DNA of 64,000 nucleotides, from contig NZ_CP177149.1 in the NCBI RefSeq assembly GCF_050389775.1, forward strand, positions 1 through 64,000. The letters are read 5' to 3'. This document shows positions 43,703 through 52,681 of the stretch, one piece after another. The stretch's first letter is position 1, and each line of letters opens with the position of its first letter. A program made the position numbers and the translations under genes. Origin of the DNA: Marinibacterium sp050389775. Its GTDB lineage: Bacteria; Pseudomonadota; Alphaproteobacteria; Rhodobacterales; Rhodobacteraceae. Below the pieces are notes generated by a model, which did no database searches, was not told the origin of the DNA, and saw nothing but the letters and a program-made list of their open reading frames with translations.

Positions 43703-44383
43703 TTGAAGAAGCTTGTGACCAGTTCATCTGCGCCTGACCGCGACGCGTTTGAGGCGGATTTCATCTACGGGCCAAGGCGGCGCGAGCGCTTTGCGTGGTT
43801 CGTCGCGGCGGCGGGCGTGCTGGTAGGCGTCGCCGGCATGGTCGCGGGCGCGAGCCTCTTTCCGCTCAAATCGACCGAGACATTCGTGGTCGTCGTCGAC
43901 AAGGAAACCGGTGACATGGACCGTGTGGCCGCCGTCCAGGCCCTGACGCTCTCGGAGAGCGACGCCATCATCCAGGCCAATCTCGTGGCCTATGTCGACG
44001 ACCGAGAAACCTATGACCTGACCGATGGCGAGCAACGCATCAACTCGGTGCTCGATCGCTCGGACGGCGACGCCGCCCGCACGCTGCGCGATCTCTGGTC
44101 CTCCAGCAACGAGGACTACCCGATCACGGTCTATGGCCGTGACGCCAAGATCGAGGTGGTCATCAAGTCCGTGAACCAGATCGAGCGCGGTGTGGCCCAG
44201 GTCCGCTTCACCCGCACGCTGCGCCGGCCGCGCGACACGCGCACCGTCACCCGGTCCTATGTCGCCACTGTCGGCTACGACTTCCAACCCGAAACCCGCC
44301 AGCGCCTTCAGGACGTCTGGGCCAACCCCTTGGGCTTCGTGGTGACCTCCTACCGCGTCGACGCCGAGACCCTGGAGAACTAA
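43703..44383 (+). CDS. virB8: VirB8-like T4SS inner-membrane assembly factor
   Basis: A 226-residue bitopic protein: short cytoplasmic N-terminus, one membrane helix (residues about 30-52, FVAAAGVLVGVAGMVAG) and a periplasmic NTF2-like domain with VVVDKETGDMDRV and the closing PLGFVVTSYRVDAE. VirB8 nucleates the complex and contacts VirB9 and VirB10. The start is TTG at 43703 with a weak ribosome site; GTG at 43715 is an alternative. Confidence 0.9.
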   Translation: MKKLVTSSSAPDRDAFEADFIYGPRRRERFAWFVAAAGVLVGVAGMVAGASLFPLKSTETFVVVVDKETGDMDRVAAVQALTLSESDAIIQANLVAYVDDRETYDLTDGEQRINSVLDRSDGDAARTLRDLWSSSNEDYPITVYGRDAKIEVVIKSVNQIERGVAQVRFTRTLRRPRDTRTVTRSYVATVGYDFQPETRQRLQDVWANPLGFVVTSYRVDAETLEN

Positions 44384-44388
44384 CCCAA

Positions 44389-45111
44389 ATGAGATCTCTA
44401 CCTGCGCTCCTTCTGGCGCTTGCCATTCCTGTTGCCGCACTCGCCGAGGCCACTCCCCAAGGTGGCCCGCTCGACATCCGCATCCGCACCGCCGTCTATA
44501 ACGAGAACCAGGTCTACCGGATCGAGACCGATCTCAGGCATTCGACGACGATCCATTTCGGGGCGGGGGAACGCTTCGAGGCGGTGATTGTCGGCGACAC
44601 CGAAAGCTTCCAGGTCGATCCGATCCCCGAGCTTGGCAATGTGCTCACGATCAAACCGCATGTGGCACAGGCCTCGACCAACATGACGGTCATCACCAAT
44701 CGCCGCACCTATTCCTTCCATTTGCGCGAAGGTTCGATCCCGAACCGCACCGGCATGTTCTTCGAGGTGCGCTTCCGTTACCCCGACGAGGAGCGCCGCG
44801 CGACGGCTTCCTCCCAGCCCAAGGGGTTCGAGGCCCCGCGCAACTACAACTACCGCGTCTCGGGAGAAGGGGATTTCCGCCCCAGCCATATCTATGACGA
44901 CGGACGCTACACGTATTTCGTCTTCCCGGAAAACGCCCGTCAGCCCGCCCTCTTCAAGGCCGATGACCAGGGCCGTGAGCGCACGGTCAACTGGACCCAG
45001 CAAGGCAACACGGTCCGGGTGCTTGGAGTGAACACCTACTGGACGCTGCGCATCGGCGACGAGGCGATCTGCGCCTGGCGCGACGAGAGCGCCATCTATG
45101 TGAGCAACTGA
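44389..45111 (+). CDS. virB9: VirB9-like outer-membrane core protein
   Basis: A 240-residue exported protein with a signal peptide (SLPALLLALAIPVAALAEA). Domain features include the N-terminal strand-rich region ending in PRNYNYRVSGEGDFRP and the C-terminal VirB9 block with RYTYFVFPENARQPALF and VNTYWTLRIGDEAICAWR. It builds the outer-membrane ring with VirB10 and the lipoprotein. It begins 5 bp after virB8. Confidence 0.92.
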   Translation: MRSLPALLLALAIPVAALAEATPQGGPLDIRIRTAVYNENQVYRIETDLRHSTTIHFGAGERFEAVIVGDTESFQVDPIPELGNVLTIKPHVAQASTNMTVITNRRTYSFHLREGSIPNRTGMFFEVRFRYPDEERRATASSQPKGFEAPRNYNYRVSGEGDFRPSHIYDDGRYTYFVFPENARQPALFKADDQGRERTVNWTQQGNTVRVLGVNTYWTLRIGDEAICAWRDESAIYVSN

Positions 45112-45113
45112 CC

Positions 45114-46538
45114 ATGGCCGATCAAACCCCTCCCGACCTGCAGAACCGTCTTGATCAATTCAGCCAACGCGGCAAATCCAAACGCCGCGGCAACAGCCTC
45201 GGGGTCGGCGCGTTCGCCGCCGCCCTCGCCCTCGGTGGGGCCGGGGTCGCATACTTCCTGGCGACCGGTTTGCAAGAAGGTGACAGTGCGCTTGAGACCT
45301 CAGATGTCGAGACCTTCCAGGACCGCCGTCCCGGCACCGGCGGGCGGCTGGAGTTTCCGCCTGACGAGACCGAGCAACGGGTCAATGACGCGCTGATCGC
45401 CGTTGAGGAAGCGCTGGAAGTGCCCGCGGTGCCGGCACCTGAGCCGAGCGCCGAAGTGTTGGCCGAGATCGCCAAGCTCCGCGAGGCCCTCGCCGCCAGC
45501 CAGGCCGCGCGCAACTCGGAAATCCGGTCCGCCGTTGCCGACCTGCGCGAAGCCTTCGACGAACAGAAGGCCGCGCTTGAAGCGACGCTCGCCGCCAAGG
45601 AAACCGAACTGGCCAACCTGCAGCGCCAGACCGAGACCCGCATTGAAGGCCTGCAAGCCATGCTCGATGCCGAAAGGGCGCAGCGCGAGGGGCTTGAGGC
45701 CGAGCTCGACCGCGAAGGGCTGATCGCCGATCAGCGCCTGCTCGAAGAACGCCGCCGACAGGAAGAAGAACAACGCCAGCGCGAAGCCGAACGGGTCGCC
45801 GAGGAACTTCTGACCGCGCAGATCAAATCCCCCGCCGTTGTCTATGCCGATGGTCCGCGGGGTGGCCAAAGTGGCGCGGCAGTGGCCGATCCAGCTGCCA
45901 ATGGCGCTCAGGGGCCAACCCTCTCGGGCAATGAGGCGTTCCTGCAGAGTGCGCGACCGCTCGAAGTGCAAGAGGCCGCGCGCCTCACCCATCCCGAACG
46001 CACCCTGACCCAAGGGTCAGTCATTCAGGCGGCGCTCCAGACCGCCATCAACAGCGACTTGCCGGGGTCTGTCGTCGCAGTCGTCTCCGAGCCGGTCCCG
46101 GCGTTTTCCGGGGACCGGATCCTGATCCCCCGGGGCTCCCGCCTTTTTGGCCAATACCGCTCCGGGATCGAGATGCACCAGAAGCGCATCCTGATCCTCT
46201 GGACCCGCGTCCTGACCCCGGACGGTACTTCGATGGAAATCGCGGCCGTGGGCGGGGACCAACTCGGTCGCTCGGGCCTCACTGGTCTCGTCGACACCAA
46301 GTTTGCCGAGCGCTTCGGCGGGGCGGCCCTGATTTCCGTGATCGGGGCGGCGCCAGCCGTTGCAGCGGAGAGCGCCAACAATGAAACCACCAGCATCGTC
46401 CTAGGTGATGTCGGCAGCGACCTGCAGGACGCGGTTGGATCGGTCATTGCCGATCAGGTCTCTATCGCGCCCACGATCTATGTCGACCAGGGGGCCTTGG
46501 TCACGGTGCTCGTCGATAGAGACGTGGTTATTTACTGA
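45114..46538 (+). CDS. virB10: VirB10-like T4SS scaffold protein
   Basis: A 474-residue protein: short cytoplasmic N-terminus, membrane helix (residues about 28-48), a long Glu/Arg/Ala-rich coiled coil (residues about 115-235), then the TrbI/VirB10 domain with GSVIQAALQTAINSDLPG, ILIPRGSRLFGQYRSG, and the terminal VLVDRDVVIY. VirB10 spans both membranes and senses ATP use by VirB4/VirB11/VirD4. The start is 2 bp after virB9, and the stop shares a base with the virB11 start. Confidence 0.93.
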   Translation: MADQTPPDLQNRLDQFSQRGKSKRRGNSLGVGAFAAALALGGAGVAYFLATGLQEGDSALETSDVETFQDRRPGTGGRLEFPPDETEQRVNDALIAVEEALEVPAVPAPEPSAEVLAEIAKLREALAASQAARNSEIRSAVADLREAFDEQKAALEATLAAKETELANLQRQTETRIEGLQAMLDAERAQREGLEAELDREGLIADQRLLEERRRQEEEQRQREAERVAEELLTAQIKSPAVVYADGPRGGQSGAAVADPAANGAQGPTLSGNEAFLQSARPLEVQEAARLTHPERTLTQGSVIQAALQTAINSDLPGSVVAVVSEPVPAFSGDRILIPRGSRLFGQYRSGIEMHQKRILILWTRVLTPDGTSMEIAAVGGDQLGRSGLTGLVDTKFAERFGGAALISVIGAAPAVAAESANNETTSIVLGDVGSDLQDAVGSVIADQVSIAPTIYVDQGALVTVLVDRDVVIY

Positions 46539-47515
46539 TGGATCAGGGATCACCAGCCTCATACCTCGAGCGCTATCTCGATCCGTTCCGCGACCTTTTG
46601 CGGCGCGATGACGTGGTCGAGATCGCGATCAACCCTGACGGCAAGGTCTGGCTCGAGGTCGCGGGTGACGCCACCATGCGCCACGAAGGCCAGAACATAG
46701 ACCGCACCACCGCCCTCAACATGGCCCAGACCATCGTTGGCGATGCCAAGGCCCGCGTCTCTGAAAAGAACCCTCTCGTCTCCGGCAAGGTGGAATATGC
46801 TGGCCGCCCGCTCCGGGTCCAGGTCGCCGTGCCGCCCGCCATCGATCGCGGGGCCTCCATCACAATCCGCCTCTTCGCCTCGGGCAGCCTCCGGGACTAC
46901 ACACCCACCTATCTCTTCGGCAAGGCCGTCTCGCTCGATGCCCTCCGCGCCGAGAAAATGAAAAACATCGCTAGTCTTGCCGAGGAAAATCTCGAGGCCG
47001 CACTGCAGACCCTTGTCAAAGCGCGGCTCAACGTCCTGATCAGCGGCGGCACCTCGACCGGCAAGACTACCTTCGCCCGCCATCTCCTGACCCATGTAAG
47101 CGAGCACGAGCGGCTGATCACCATCGAAGACGCCTTCGAGCTGTTCCCCGGCCAGCCGAACACCGTCGCCCTCCTGGCCGACCGCGGCGCCGGGTCGCAA
47201 CGCAGCGCCAACGCCCTCCTCCAAGCCTCCCTCCGCATGCGCCCCGACCGGATCATCGTTGGCGAGCTGCGCGGCGCCGAGGCCCTGACCTATCTCGAGG
47301 CGATCAACACCGGCCATGGCGGGTCGGTCTCCACCATCCACGCGGAAACCGCGGAACTCGCCATCGACCGGTTGGCGATCATGGTACTGCAGGCAGGGAC
47401 GCCGCTGACATTTGCCGAGGTGCGGGAATACATCCGGAAATCCATAGATGTGATCGTGCAGCTGGGACGGGTCGAGGGGAAGCGCGGGATTACGGAGTTC
47501 TATCTGCCAAGCTAG
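46538..47515 (+). CDS. virB11: VirB11-like T4SS secretion ATPase
   Basis: A 325-residue hexameric traffic ATPase of the VirB11/CpaF type. Walker A is ISGGTSTGKTTFARHL; the Asp/Asp box (LITIEDAFEL), Walker B region (RIIVGELRGAEAL) and His box (GHGGSVSTIHAETA) are all present. It powers pilus biogenesis and substrate passage together with VirB4 and VirD4. It is the last gene of the rightward virB operon; the defence island starts 206 bp downstream. Confidence 0.93.
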   Translation: MDQGSPASYLERYLDPFRDLLRRDDVVEIAINPDGKVWLEVAGDATMRHEGQNIDRTTALNMAQTIVGDAKARVSEKNPLVSGKVEYAGRPLRVQVAVPPAIDRGASITIRLFASGSLRDYTPTYLFGKAVSLDALRAEKMKNIASLAEENLEAALQTLVKARLNVLISGGTSTGKTTFARHLLTHVSEHERLITIEDAFELFPGQPNTVALLADRGAGSQRSANALLQASLRMRPDRIIVGELRGAEALTYLEAINTGHGGSVSTIHAETAELAIDRLAIMVLQAGTPLTFAEVREYIRKSIDVIVQLGRVEGKRGITEFYLPS

Positions 47516-47721
47516 ATGCGACTTTCCAACGGAGGGCGGAGAACCCGTTTGTAGCATCATAGCATGGCATTTGCGGTGGTGACCATCCGCAGTGTTCGCT
47601 GTTCCGCGCCAAAATTGACTGGTTACGCATATCTCTTTGATATAACTCATGGAACGGTAACTCCACGACGTGTTCTCCTTTTGAAGGACATCGCTGGACA
47701 ATGAACGATTTGGAACCGTGA

Positions 47722-48096
47722 ATGATTTATGTAGCGATTGACGGCGATGACATCGGTAGAAAGCTCGCAAGCTGCTATCTTTCGAACCGCGTGGATGATC
47801 TTATGGCGACTAAGGACTTGGTCGATCTCACAACCCAACACATTTCCGACTTGCTAATCCGATTGGGCTACGAAGTTTTCTTTTGTGCCGCAGATGGGGT
47901 AACTGGAGCTTTGAAGGTAGAGAAAATAGATGTGGGCGCATTGTACCAAGAAATAGAAAATATCGCTGGTCACGAACTTTCGTTCTCTGTCGGAGTCGGA
48001 AAGTCTCTGCGCGAAGCATACGTAGCGCTTCTTTACGCAAAGAGCACGGGGAAAGGTCGAGCTTGTGAGTACAGCTCGATTGGCTCAAATGTTTAG
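47722..48096 (+). CDS. optS: Minimal CRISPR polymerase (mCpol), Panoptes cyclic-nucleotide synthase OptS-like
   Basis: A 124-residue stand-alone palm domain related to the Cas10 polymerase/GGDEF fold. The metal-binding motif is at the extreme N-terminus, VAIDGDDIGR (Asp7, Asp9, Asp10), and the second motif is FFCAADGV (Asp58), followed by FSVGVGKSLREAYVALLYAKSTGK. These features match the mCpol family, which in Panoptes makes a cyclic dinucleotide constitutively and thereby holds a membrane effector inactive. The following gene is a 2TM-beta membrane protein overlapping by 32 bp, the expected effector. Base composition is much more AT-rich than the flanking vir genes. Function is by family and context. 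Confidence 0.85.
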   Translation: MIYVAIDGDDIGRKLASCYLSNRVDDLMATKDLVDLTTQHISDLLIRLGYEVFFCAADGVTGALKVEKIDVGALYQEIENIAGHELSFSVGVGKSLREAYVALLYAKSTGKGRACEYSSIGSNV

Positions 48097-48703
48097 GGTT
48101 ATCAGTTTCACGTATTTGCTACGCTACGTAGCGATTGCAACCACAGCCCTAAGTATCTTTGCTTATTGGGGTGCAGAACGGGTGTTACAAAGCGATTTGC
48201 CAATCGTTCGCCTTTTGTCTGTAGCGCCTTGGGTAGTTTTGGTTGTTATACTTGCAATCACAACCAATTCAACTTCACGACCAATTTGGAAGCTACTCAA
48301 AAGGTTCAACTCTTCCCTTTACCCCGACTTAAATGGGACATGGGAAGGCGAGATCACTCTTGAAGGAGGGCAGAAAATTCCGGCAAGAGCGGTAATTCGG
48401 CAAAACCTCCTTGAGGCGCAAATTGATCTACACACAGAGACCTCAAAATCCTCGACACTTGAAACTACACCGGTAATCGAAGCGGGGCAATTCAAGCTGT
48501 ACTACACATATCGCTCAACACCTTCGAACGTGAAGTGGCCATCTTATACCGGATCTACGATCCTTGATGTGCGCAATGCGGCCCTAAAGGCGCCGAATTC
48601 ACTTGAGCTGTCCGGCTACTACTACACTAATAGAAAGACTTGCGGGCGAATAATCTTGAAACAAACTTCCACCAAGACAGACGTGGAGGTCTCATACTAT
48701 TAG
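48065..48703 (+). CDS. optE: 2TM-beta membrane effector (OptE-like, Panoptes)
   Basis: A 212-residue protein: two N-terminal membrane helices (about residues 13-35 and 45-67), a basic linker, then a beta-rich domain opening LYPDLNGTWEGEI, the hallmark of Cap15/OptE-type beta-barrel sensors. In Panoptes the barrel binds the decoy nucleotide; loss of nucleotide, for example by a phage sponge, releases membrane disruption. It starts with GTG within optS (AAAGG 9 nt upstream); ATG 48089 is an alternative. It has the same architecture as the protein encoded convergently at 48802-49536. Confidence 0.82.
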   Translation: MSTARLAQMFRVISFTYLLRYVAIATTALSIFAYWGAERVLQSDLPIVRLLSVAPWVVLVVILAITTNSTSRPIWKLLKRFNSSLYPDLNGTWEGEITLEGGQKIPARAVIRQNLLEAQIDLHTETSKSSTLETTPVIEAGQFKLYYTYRSTPSNVKWPSYTGSTILDVRNAALKAPNSLELSGYYYTNRKTCGRIILKQTSTKTDVEVSYY

Positions 48704-48711
48704 CACTCTAC

Positions 48712-48729
48712 TCCAGGGACGGACCTGGA
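48712..48729. other. Short hairpin between convergent 2TM-beta genes
   Basis: TCCAGG (48712-48717) and CCTGGA (48724-48729) with a 6-nt loop, in the 98-bp gap between convergent optE-like and cap15-like genes. No T-tract; weak terminator candidate at best. Confidence 0.3.
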
Positions 48730-48801
48730 TCAAATATCCGAAATCTCCACTGAGTAGCTTCAAATTCACTTGATTAATGCCACCATTTCGTTCTCCGGGC
48801 T

Positions 48802-49536
48802 CTAATCAACTTTCCTTTTCATTCGAATTAGTCCGGCAGCATTAAGCCCTCGATGCCAAGAGCGATTTTGCCAGAATTCACCCTTCAGCTCGCTTCCGTC
48901 TTCGTTTAGTTTGAGGCTAGCGGCTCCCTGATATACTTGCTCGTCGGTTACAGCTAGCCGCGCACCATTCTCACGCTTGTTTTTCGCTTCAAATATCCAA
49001 GCCATGGTCTTGGTACCATTTTCTGCTTTGAAGAACTCAACGGAAATCGTTTTCGACTCGAGCAACGGATCTGTATCGTTTGGCAAGAACTCGACGTCAG
49101 TTCGGAACCACGTCTGTTTTATTCGCACTTCAAAGTTGCGCTCCAGGAGGCCGGGAAGAGCTGCGTCATCAAAGACATCGAAACGAGTCTCGGTGCTGTT
49201 TGCGGCATCCTTCATTTTTTCGACGATTGAGAAGTTGGACTGCAAGCTTGCAGTCCAAATCCCGTTGAGGTCGTAGAAGAGCACCTCGCTTAACTTGCGG
49301 CCGACATATGGAAGCTTCCAGACGACCCTCCATCCTTGCGCCACGAGAAAAAGAGCCAAAAGGCCCGAAATTAGTGACGCTAGCAAACGAGTTGTCAACG
49401 CGTCTGCAAGCAATGGCGCCAAGGCTGGCACTTTCGCGCTGATCCACAGAATCCCTGCCTCGAGCAGTGGCAGCATCCCTAGTGCGAGATATACGGCGAT
49501 AGTGACCCAGAACTTTAGGGGAACAAACTTTGCCAC
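48802..49536 (-). CDS. cap15: 2TM-beta CBASS effector (Cap15-like)
   Basis: A 244-residue protein with two membrane helices (about residues 7-30 and 45-70) followed by a beta-rich domain that opens LFYDLNGIWTASL, the Cap15-type barrel that binds a cyclic nucleotide and then oligomerises to disrupt the inner membrane. It is divergent from the cyclase-cap2-cap3 operon, about 100 bp away, instead of being first in it. GTG 49536 was chosen because AGAGG lies 9 nt upstream; the frame is open to a GTG at 49608 with no ribosome site. The barrel is longer than in the neighbouring OptE-like protein, with an insertion around residues 110-160. Confidence 0.8.
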   Translation of the reverse strand: MAKFVPLKFWVTIAVYLALGMLPLLEAGILWISAKVPALAPLLADALTTRLLASLISGLLALFLVAQGWRVVWKLPYVGRKLSEVLFYDLNGIWTASLQSNFSIVEKMKDAANSTETRFDVFDDAALPGLLERNFEVRIKQTWFRTDVEFLPNDTDPLLESKTISVEFFKAENGTKTMAWIFEAKNKRENGARLAVTDEQVYQGAASLKLNEDGSELKGEFWQNRSWHRGLNAAGLIRMKRKVD

Positions 49537-49636
49537 GACGCTCAACCTCTGGTATTGAAGACTCGGCCCATTGCCCCCAAGTATATGGGCAAGCGGCGTC
49601 ACCACCACAAGATAAGATCAGAAGAGGGACAGTTTA

Positions 49637-50881
49637 ATGCCTGTTAACGCACATAGAGCCTTTGTGTCCCGACCCTCGGGTTACAAGTTCGCATTGAACC
49701 TTTCAGAGGAGCAGGAACAGACACTGCGAAACGCTCGGGATGACATTCGCAGCGAAATCTCCTCTCAGTTTGGGTCATTTGCTAAGGCTCTAGGTGATCG
49801 GGCTCTGTTCGAAGATCAAGCACCTGTACTTGTGCGGAGCTACCAGACACCGAAGTTCAAGATGCAGGGCAGCTTCTCATACCACACGTGCAACCAACCT
49901 GCGCATGTGCCGCCTCAGGAGATCGACTTGGACGATGGACTTTTCATGCCCGTTTCCTATTTTCAAAAGGGCGGAGACAGATCCCCTGTGATTCAAAGCG
50001 CAGCCTACTTTTCCATTATCGAACGCATCCTAGCGCCACTTTGCGACAAGAAGGGTTGGCAACTCGTAACGGACAAGCCTTCGTGCATCCGCGTCAAGAT
50101 TGACAACACCATGCACACCGACCTCGCACTTTACTCGGTGCCGGATACGGATTTTCAGCGCATCGTGAAAGATGCCCAAAGTCGTGGTGTAGACTTCACA
50201 GCCGAACTAATGATGGAAGATACCGCGTATAGAATGTTGTCTCACGACGAGATGATGCTCGCGCACCGCAACGAGGGTTGGATGAAATCCGACCCGCGAA
50301 AACTCGAAGACTGGTTTGTCGATGCCGTGAAACAATACGGCGAGCAGGTCCGAACCGTCAGCCGCTATCTAAAGGGCTGGAAAGACTTCCAATGGCCCGA
50401 AGGAAGGTTGGCATCGATTGCACTCATGGCCGCAGTCGTGTCGGTCTTTGAGAAGGCGTCGGCAGCAATTGCCAGCGATAGGGACGATCTGGCGTTGTTG
50501 CGAGTCGCGGAAGACTTGCCCGACTTTCTCGCCAATGACATTCCAAACCCTGTCGTAGAAGGCGCGCGGTTGGATCAGGGTTGGTCACCTGAGGAACGCA
50601 GCGATTTCGTTGCGAAGGCCAGGGTGCTTGCTGAGCGTCTGAAAGACGCGCTGACACAGACGTCAGACCGCACGGCAGCTTTCGAAGCCCTACAAAACCA
50701 ATTTGGCGGGCGTATCCCAGACGATCTAACCCTCTATGTGCCCGACGCTGGCCTTGAGACAAAGGCAAGCGAGTTGGCTGCACCTGCTGCCCTTACCTTG
50801 GGGATTGTGGACAAGGTTGACGCTGAGCAAAGCAATGACCTCGCCGCTGTTAACAAGCAGGGCGGAGGCCGCTACGGGTAG
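49637..50881 (+). CDS. cdnA: CD-NTase cyclase of CBASS, DncV-like (clade A)
   Basis: A 414-residue nucleotidyltransferase. The GS motif is in MQGSFSYHT (Gly78, Ser79), the metal-binding pair in EIDLDDG (Asp97, Asp99), and the third Asp is probably Asp162 (MHTDLALY). The sequence around these, and KSDPRKLEDWF and RYLKGWKDFQW further on, closely follow Vibrio cholerae DncV as I recall it, so 3',3'-cGAMP or a similar dinucleotide is the likely product. It makes the second messenger on phage infection. The C-terminal end GGGRYG is the kind of flexible tail that Cap2 conjugates to targets. AGAGGGA precedes the ATG. Confidence 0.9.
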   Translation: MPVNAHRAFVSRPSGYKFALNLSEEQEQTLRNARDDIRSEISSQFGSFAKALGDRALFEDQAPVLVRSYQTPKFKMQGSFSYHTCNQPAHVPPQEIDLDDGLFMPVSYFQKGGDRSPVIQSAAYFSIIERILAPLCDKKGWQLVTDKPSCIRVKIDNTMHTDLALYSVPDTDFQRIVKDAQSRGVDFTAELMMEDTAYRMLSHDEMMLAHRNEGWMKSDPRKLEDWFVDAVKQYGEQVRTVSRYLKGWKDFQWPEGRLASIALMAAVVSVFEKASAAIASDRDDLALLRVAEDLPDFLANDIPNPVVEGARLDQGWSPEERSDFVAKARVLAERLKDALTQTSDRTAAFEALQNQFGGRIPDDLTLYVPDAGLETKASELAAPAALTLGIVDKVDAEQSNDLAAVNKQGGGRYG

Positions 50882-50887
50882 TCGGCA

Positions 50888-52681
50888 TTGACTGGGCCGT
50901 CTGAACCTACCGATCTCATGATAGCTGAGTTATCCCGCTGGGTGCTCGCTCAATGTCCGAATGCGCGAGACCTCACGCAGGGCGAATTGTCTCTATACGA
51001 GGCCAAGGACCCGATCCACGGATGGGTTGTCCCGTTTGAACATCAAGCTGACCGCTTTGATCTGCAAGTGGTGCTCTTGCAGGATTTCCCGTGGACAAAG
51101 CCGCGCGTGTACTGCACCGAAAAATTTCGGTTTATGCAATATCCGCATATCGAAAAAGACGGTGCATTTTGCCTTTACCCACCGGGGACAGAGCACAATC
51201 CTTTGAACCCCAAAGGGTTAATATGGGACGCTATCAAAGAAGCCACTCGATTGATCGTCGCTTCATACGACGACGCGTTTATGAGTGATTTCTCGGACGA
51301 GTTCGATTCTTATTGGAGCAAAACTGATGGGGGCAAAAACATCGTCAGCCTCCTGTCGCCCGGCGGTCCCTCTCGTCGGGTGTCCCTGTGGTGCAGTACA
51401 GGTGATTACTATCTGGCAGATGACCACACGGCCTTGGAGAGTTGGCTTCGCAACCGTTTTCCGGGGAACAAGAAGGACTACAAATTCAACACCGCGACAC
51501 ACATCGCCCTCAATAGGCCCATTCTGCCTTCGGAATACCCGAGGTCGGCGGCGGCGGTTCTACGCTTTTTGCGGGAGCTGGCACCCGAATCCGTAGAACT
51601 GCTGGAAGATGCGGCTGTAACCGCTGATGACAAGTTCACCGTTTCCTTCGAGGGGCGCACGGATGATGGGCCGGTGTTTTTCGCCGTCGAAGTCGTGCCT
51701 CCCGTCAAACAGGGTATGAAAGCCGGGCGACGCCCAGACATGGTGCAGAAGGGCTTTCGGCCTGGAAAGGTACCGCCCCATATCCGAATGCAGCGGCTGT
51801 TCGGGGGGAACAAGGTTGAGCGCCACGAGACTATGCGCGCGGACCCATCGTGGATTCATGGGCGCGACACCCCTAAAGTCGCCCCTTTGTTTGATAAGCG
51901 TGTTCTGATGATCGGTGCGGGATCATTGGGAAGCGAGGTTGCTCTGCTTCTGGCCAAGACGGGTGTTGGCACGATCTCATTGGTCGACCCGGAACTTCTG
52001 GACTATCCCAATGTTGGGCGTCATATGCTCGGGGTCACGCAAGTCAGGACGTTTAAAGCCAAGTCACTGGCAGAAAAATTGGCTGGTGACTTCCCGCATA
52101 TGCGCTCAATCCAGTACTTTGCCGAGGACTGGCAATCGCTCTACGGCGTACGTTCTGAGATTTTCCACAACACCGATTTGATCGTGTCCACGGTTGGCAG
52201 TTGGGTGGCTGAAGGCAGGCTTAACCAAGTGGCTAGGAACGAAGCGGATTTCCCCCCTGTGATCTATGGGTGGGCAGAACCTTTTTCTGTGGCAGGACAC
52301 GCCGTATTGATCGGCTCCAATGGCCCATGTCTTGCTTGCGGCATGGACCATTTCGGAAGGGCGCGACAAACAGTGTGTGAGTGGGACACCGAGACGACCC
52401 GCAAACAGCCACATTGTGGGGCCAGTTTTCAGCCGTATGGGCCAGTATCGTTGTCAGGCGTAGCGGCCTTAGTGGCGAAGACCTCAACGAAAGCATTGCT
52501 CGGTGAGGTGCACCCCGGGGCAGAGGCCGTTTACTGGGCTTCGAAGGAAGAAATTGCCGAGCAAGGAGGGCGCTTCACCCTGGACTTCCTAAAATGCTTT
52601 TCTGACGTTCCTGAGTTCGGCGGAACGAGGAGATTTGAGTGGAGGCAAAAGCGAGACTGTGCTTTTTGCGGAGAAACATGA
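50888..52681 (+). CDS. cap2: Cap2, E2-E1 fusion ubiquitin-transfer-like protein of type II CBASS
   Basis: A 597-residue fusion. The N-terminal E2-like domain has the catalytic Cys95 in DGAFCLYPPG. The C-terminal E1/ThiF adenylation domain has VLMIGAGSLGSEVALLLAK and a putative catalytic cysteine in KQPHCGASF (Cys510). Cap2 conjugates the cyclase C-terminus to target molecules, priming the cyclase. The assigned start is TTG, 6 bp after the cyclase stop; ATG 50918 is the first ATG and could be used instead. Its stop overlaps the cap3 start as ATGA. Confidence 0.92.
   Translation: MTGPSEPTDLMIAELSRWVLAQCPNARDLTQGELSLYEAKDPIHGWVVPFEHQADRFDLQVVLLQDFPWTKPRVYCTEKFRFMQYPHIEKDGAFCLYPPGTEHNPLNPKGLIWDAIKEATRLIVASYDDAFMSDFSDEFDSYWSKTDGGKNIVSLLSPGGPSRRVSLWCSTGDYYLADDHTALESWLRNRFPGNKKDYKFNTATHIALNRPILPSEYPRSAAAVLRFLRELAPESVELLEDAAVTADDKFTVSFEGRTDDGPVFFAVEVVPPVKQGMKAGRRPDMVQKGFRPGKVPPHIRMQRLFGGNKVERHETMRADPSWIHGRDTPKVAPLFDKRVLMIGAGSLGSEVALLLAKTGVGTISLVDPELLDYPNVGRHMLGVTQVRTFKAKSLAEKLAGDFPHMRSIQYFAEDWQSLYGVRSEIFHNTDLIVSTVGSWVAEGRLNQVARNEADFPPVIYGWAEPFSVAGHAVLIGSNGPCLACGMDHFGRARQTVCEWDTETTRKQPHCGASFQPYGPVSLSGVAALVAKTSTKALLGEVHPGAEAVYWASKEEIAEQGGRFTLDFLKCFSDVPEFGGTRRFEWRQKRDCAFCGET

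Noticed and set aside
42054..43727. A 557-codon open frame on the minus strand opposite virB6
   Set aside because: Antisense of a clear VirB6 gene; the low-complexity Gly/Asp/His/Arg translation has no domain or ribosome site.
47722..48096. Interpreting the 124-aa protein as a GGDEF diguanylate cyclase
   Set aside because: There is no GGDEF/GGEEF motif; the N-terminal DGDD metal site, small size and 2TM-beta partner fit the minimal CRISPR polymerase family better.
49011..49020. GGTACCATT near the end of the Cap15-like gene as a fourth TetR operator
   Set aside because: Only the right arm matches; there is no AATGGTAC at the 6-bp spacing, and it lies inside an unrelated coding sequence.
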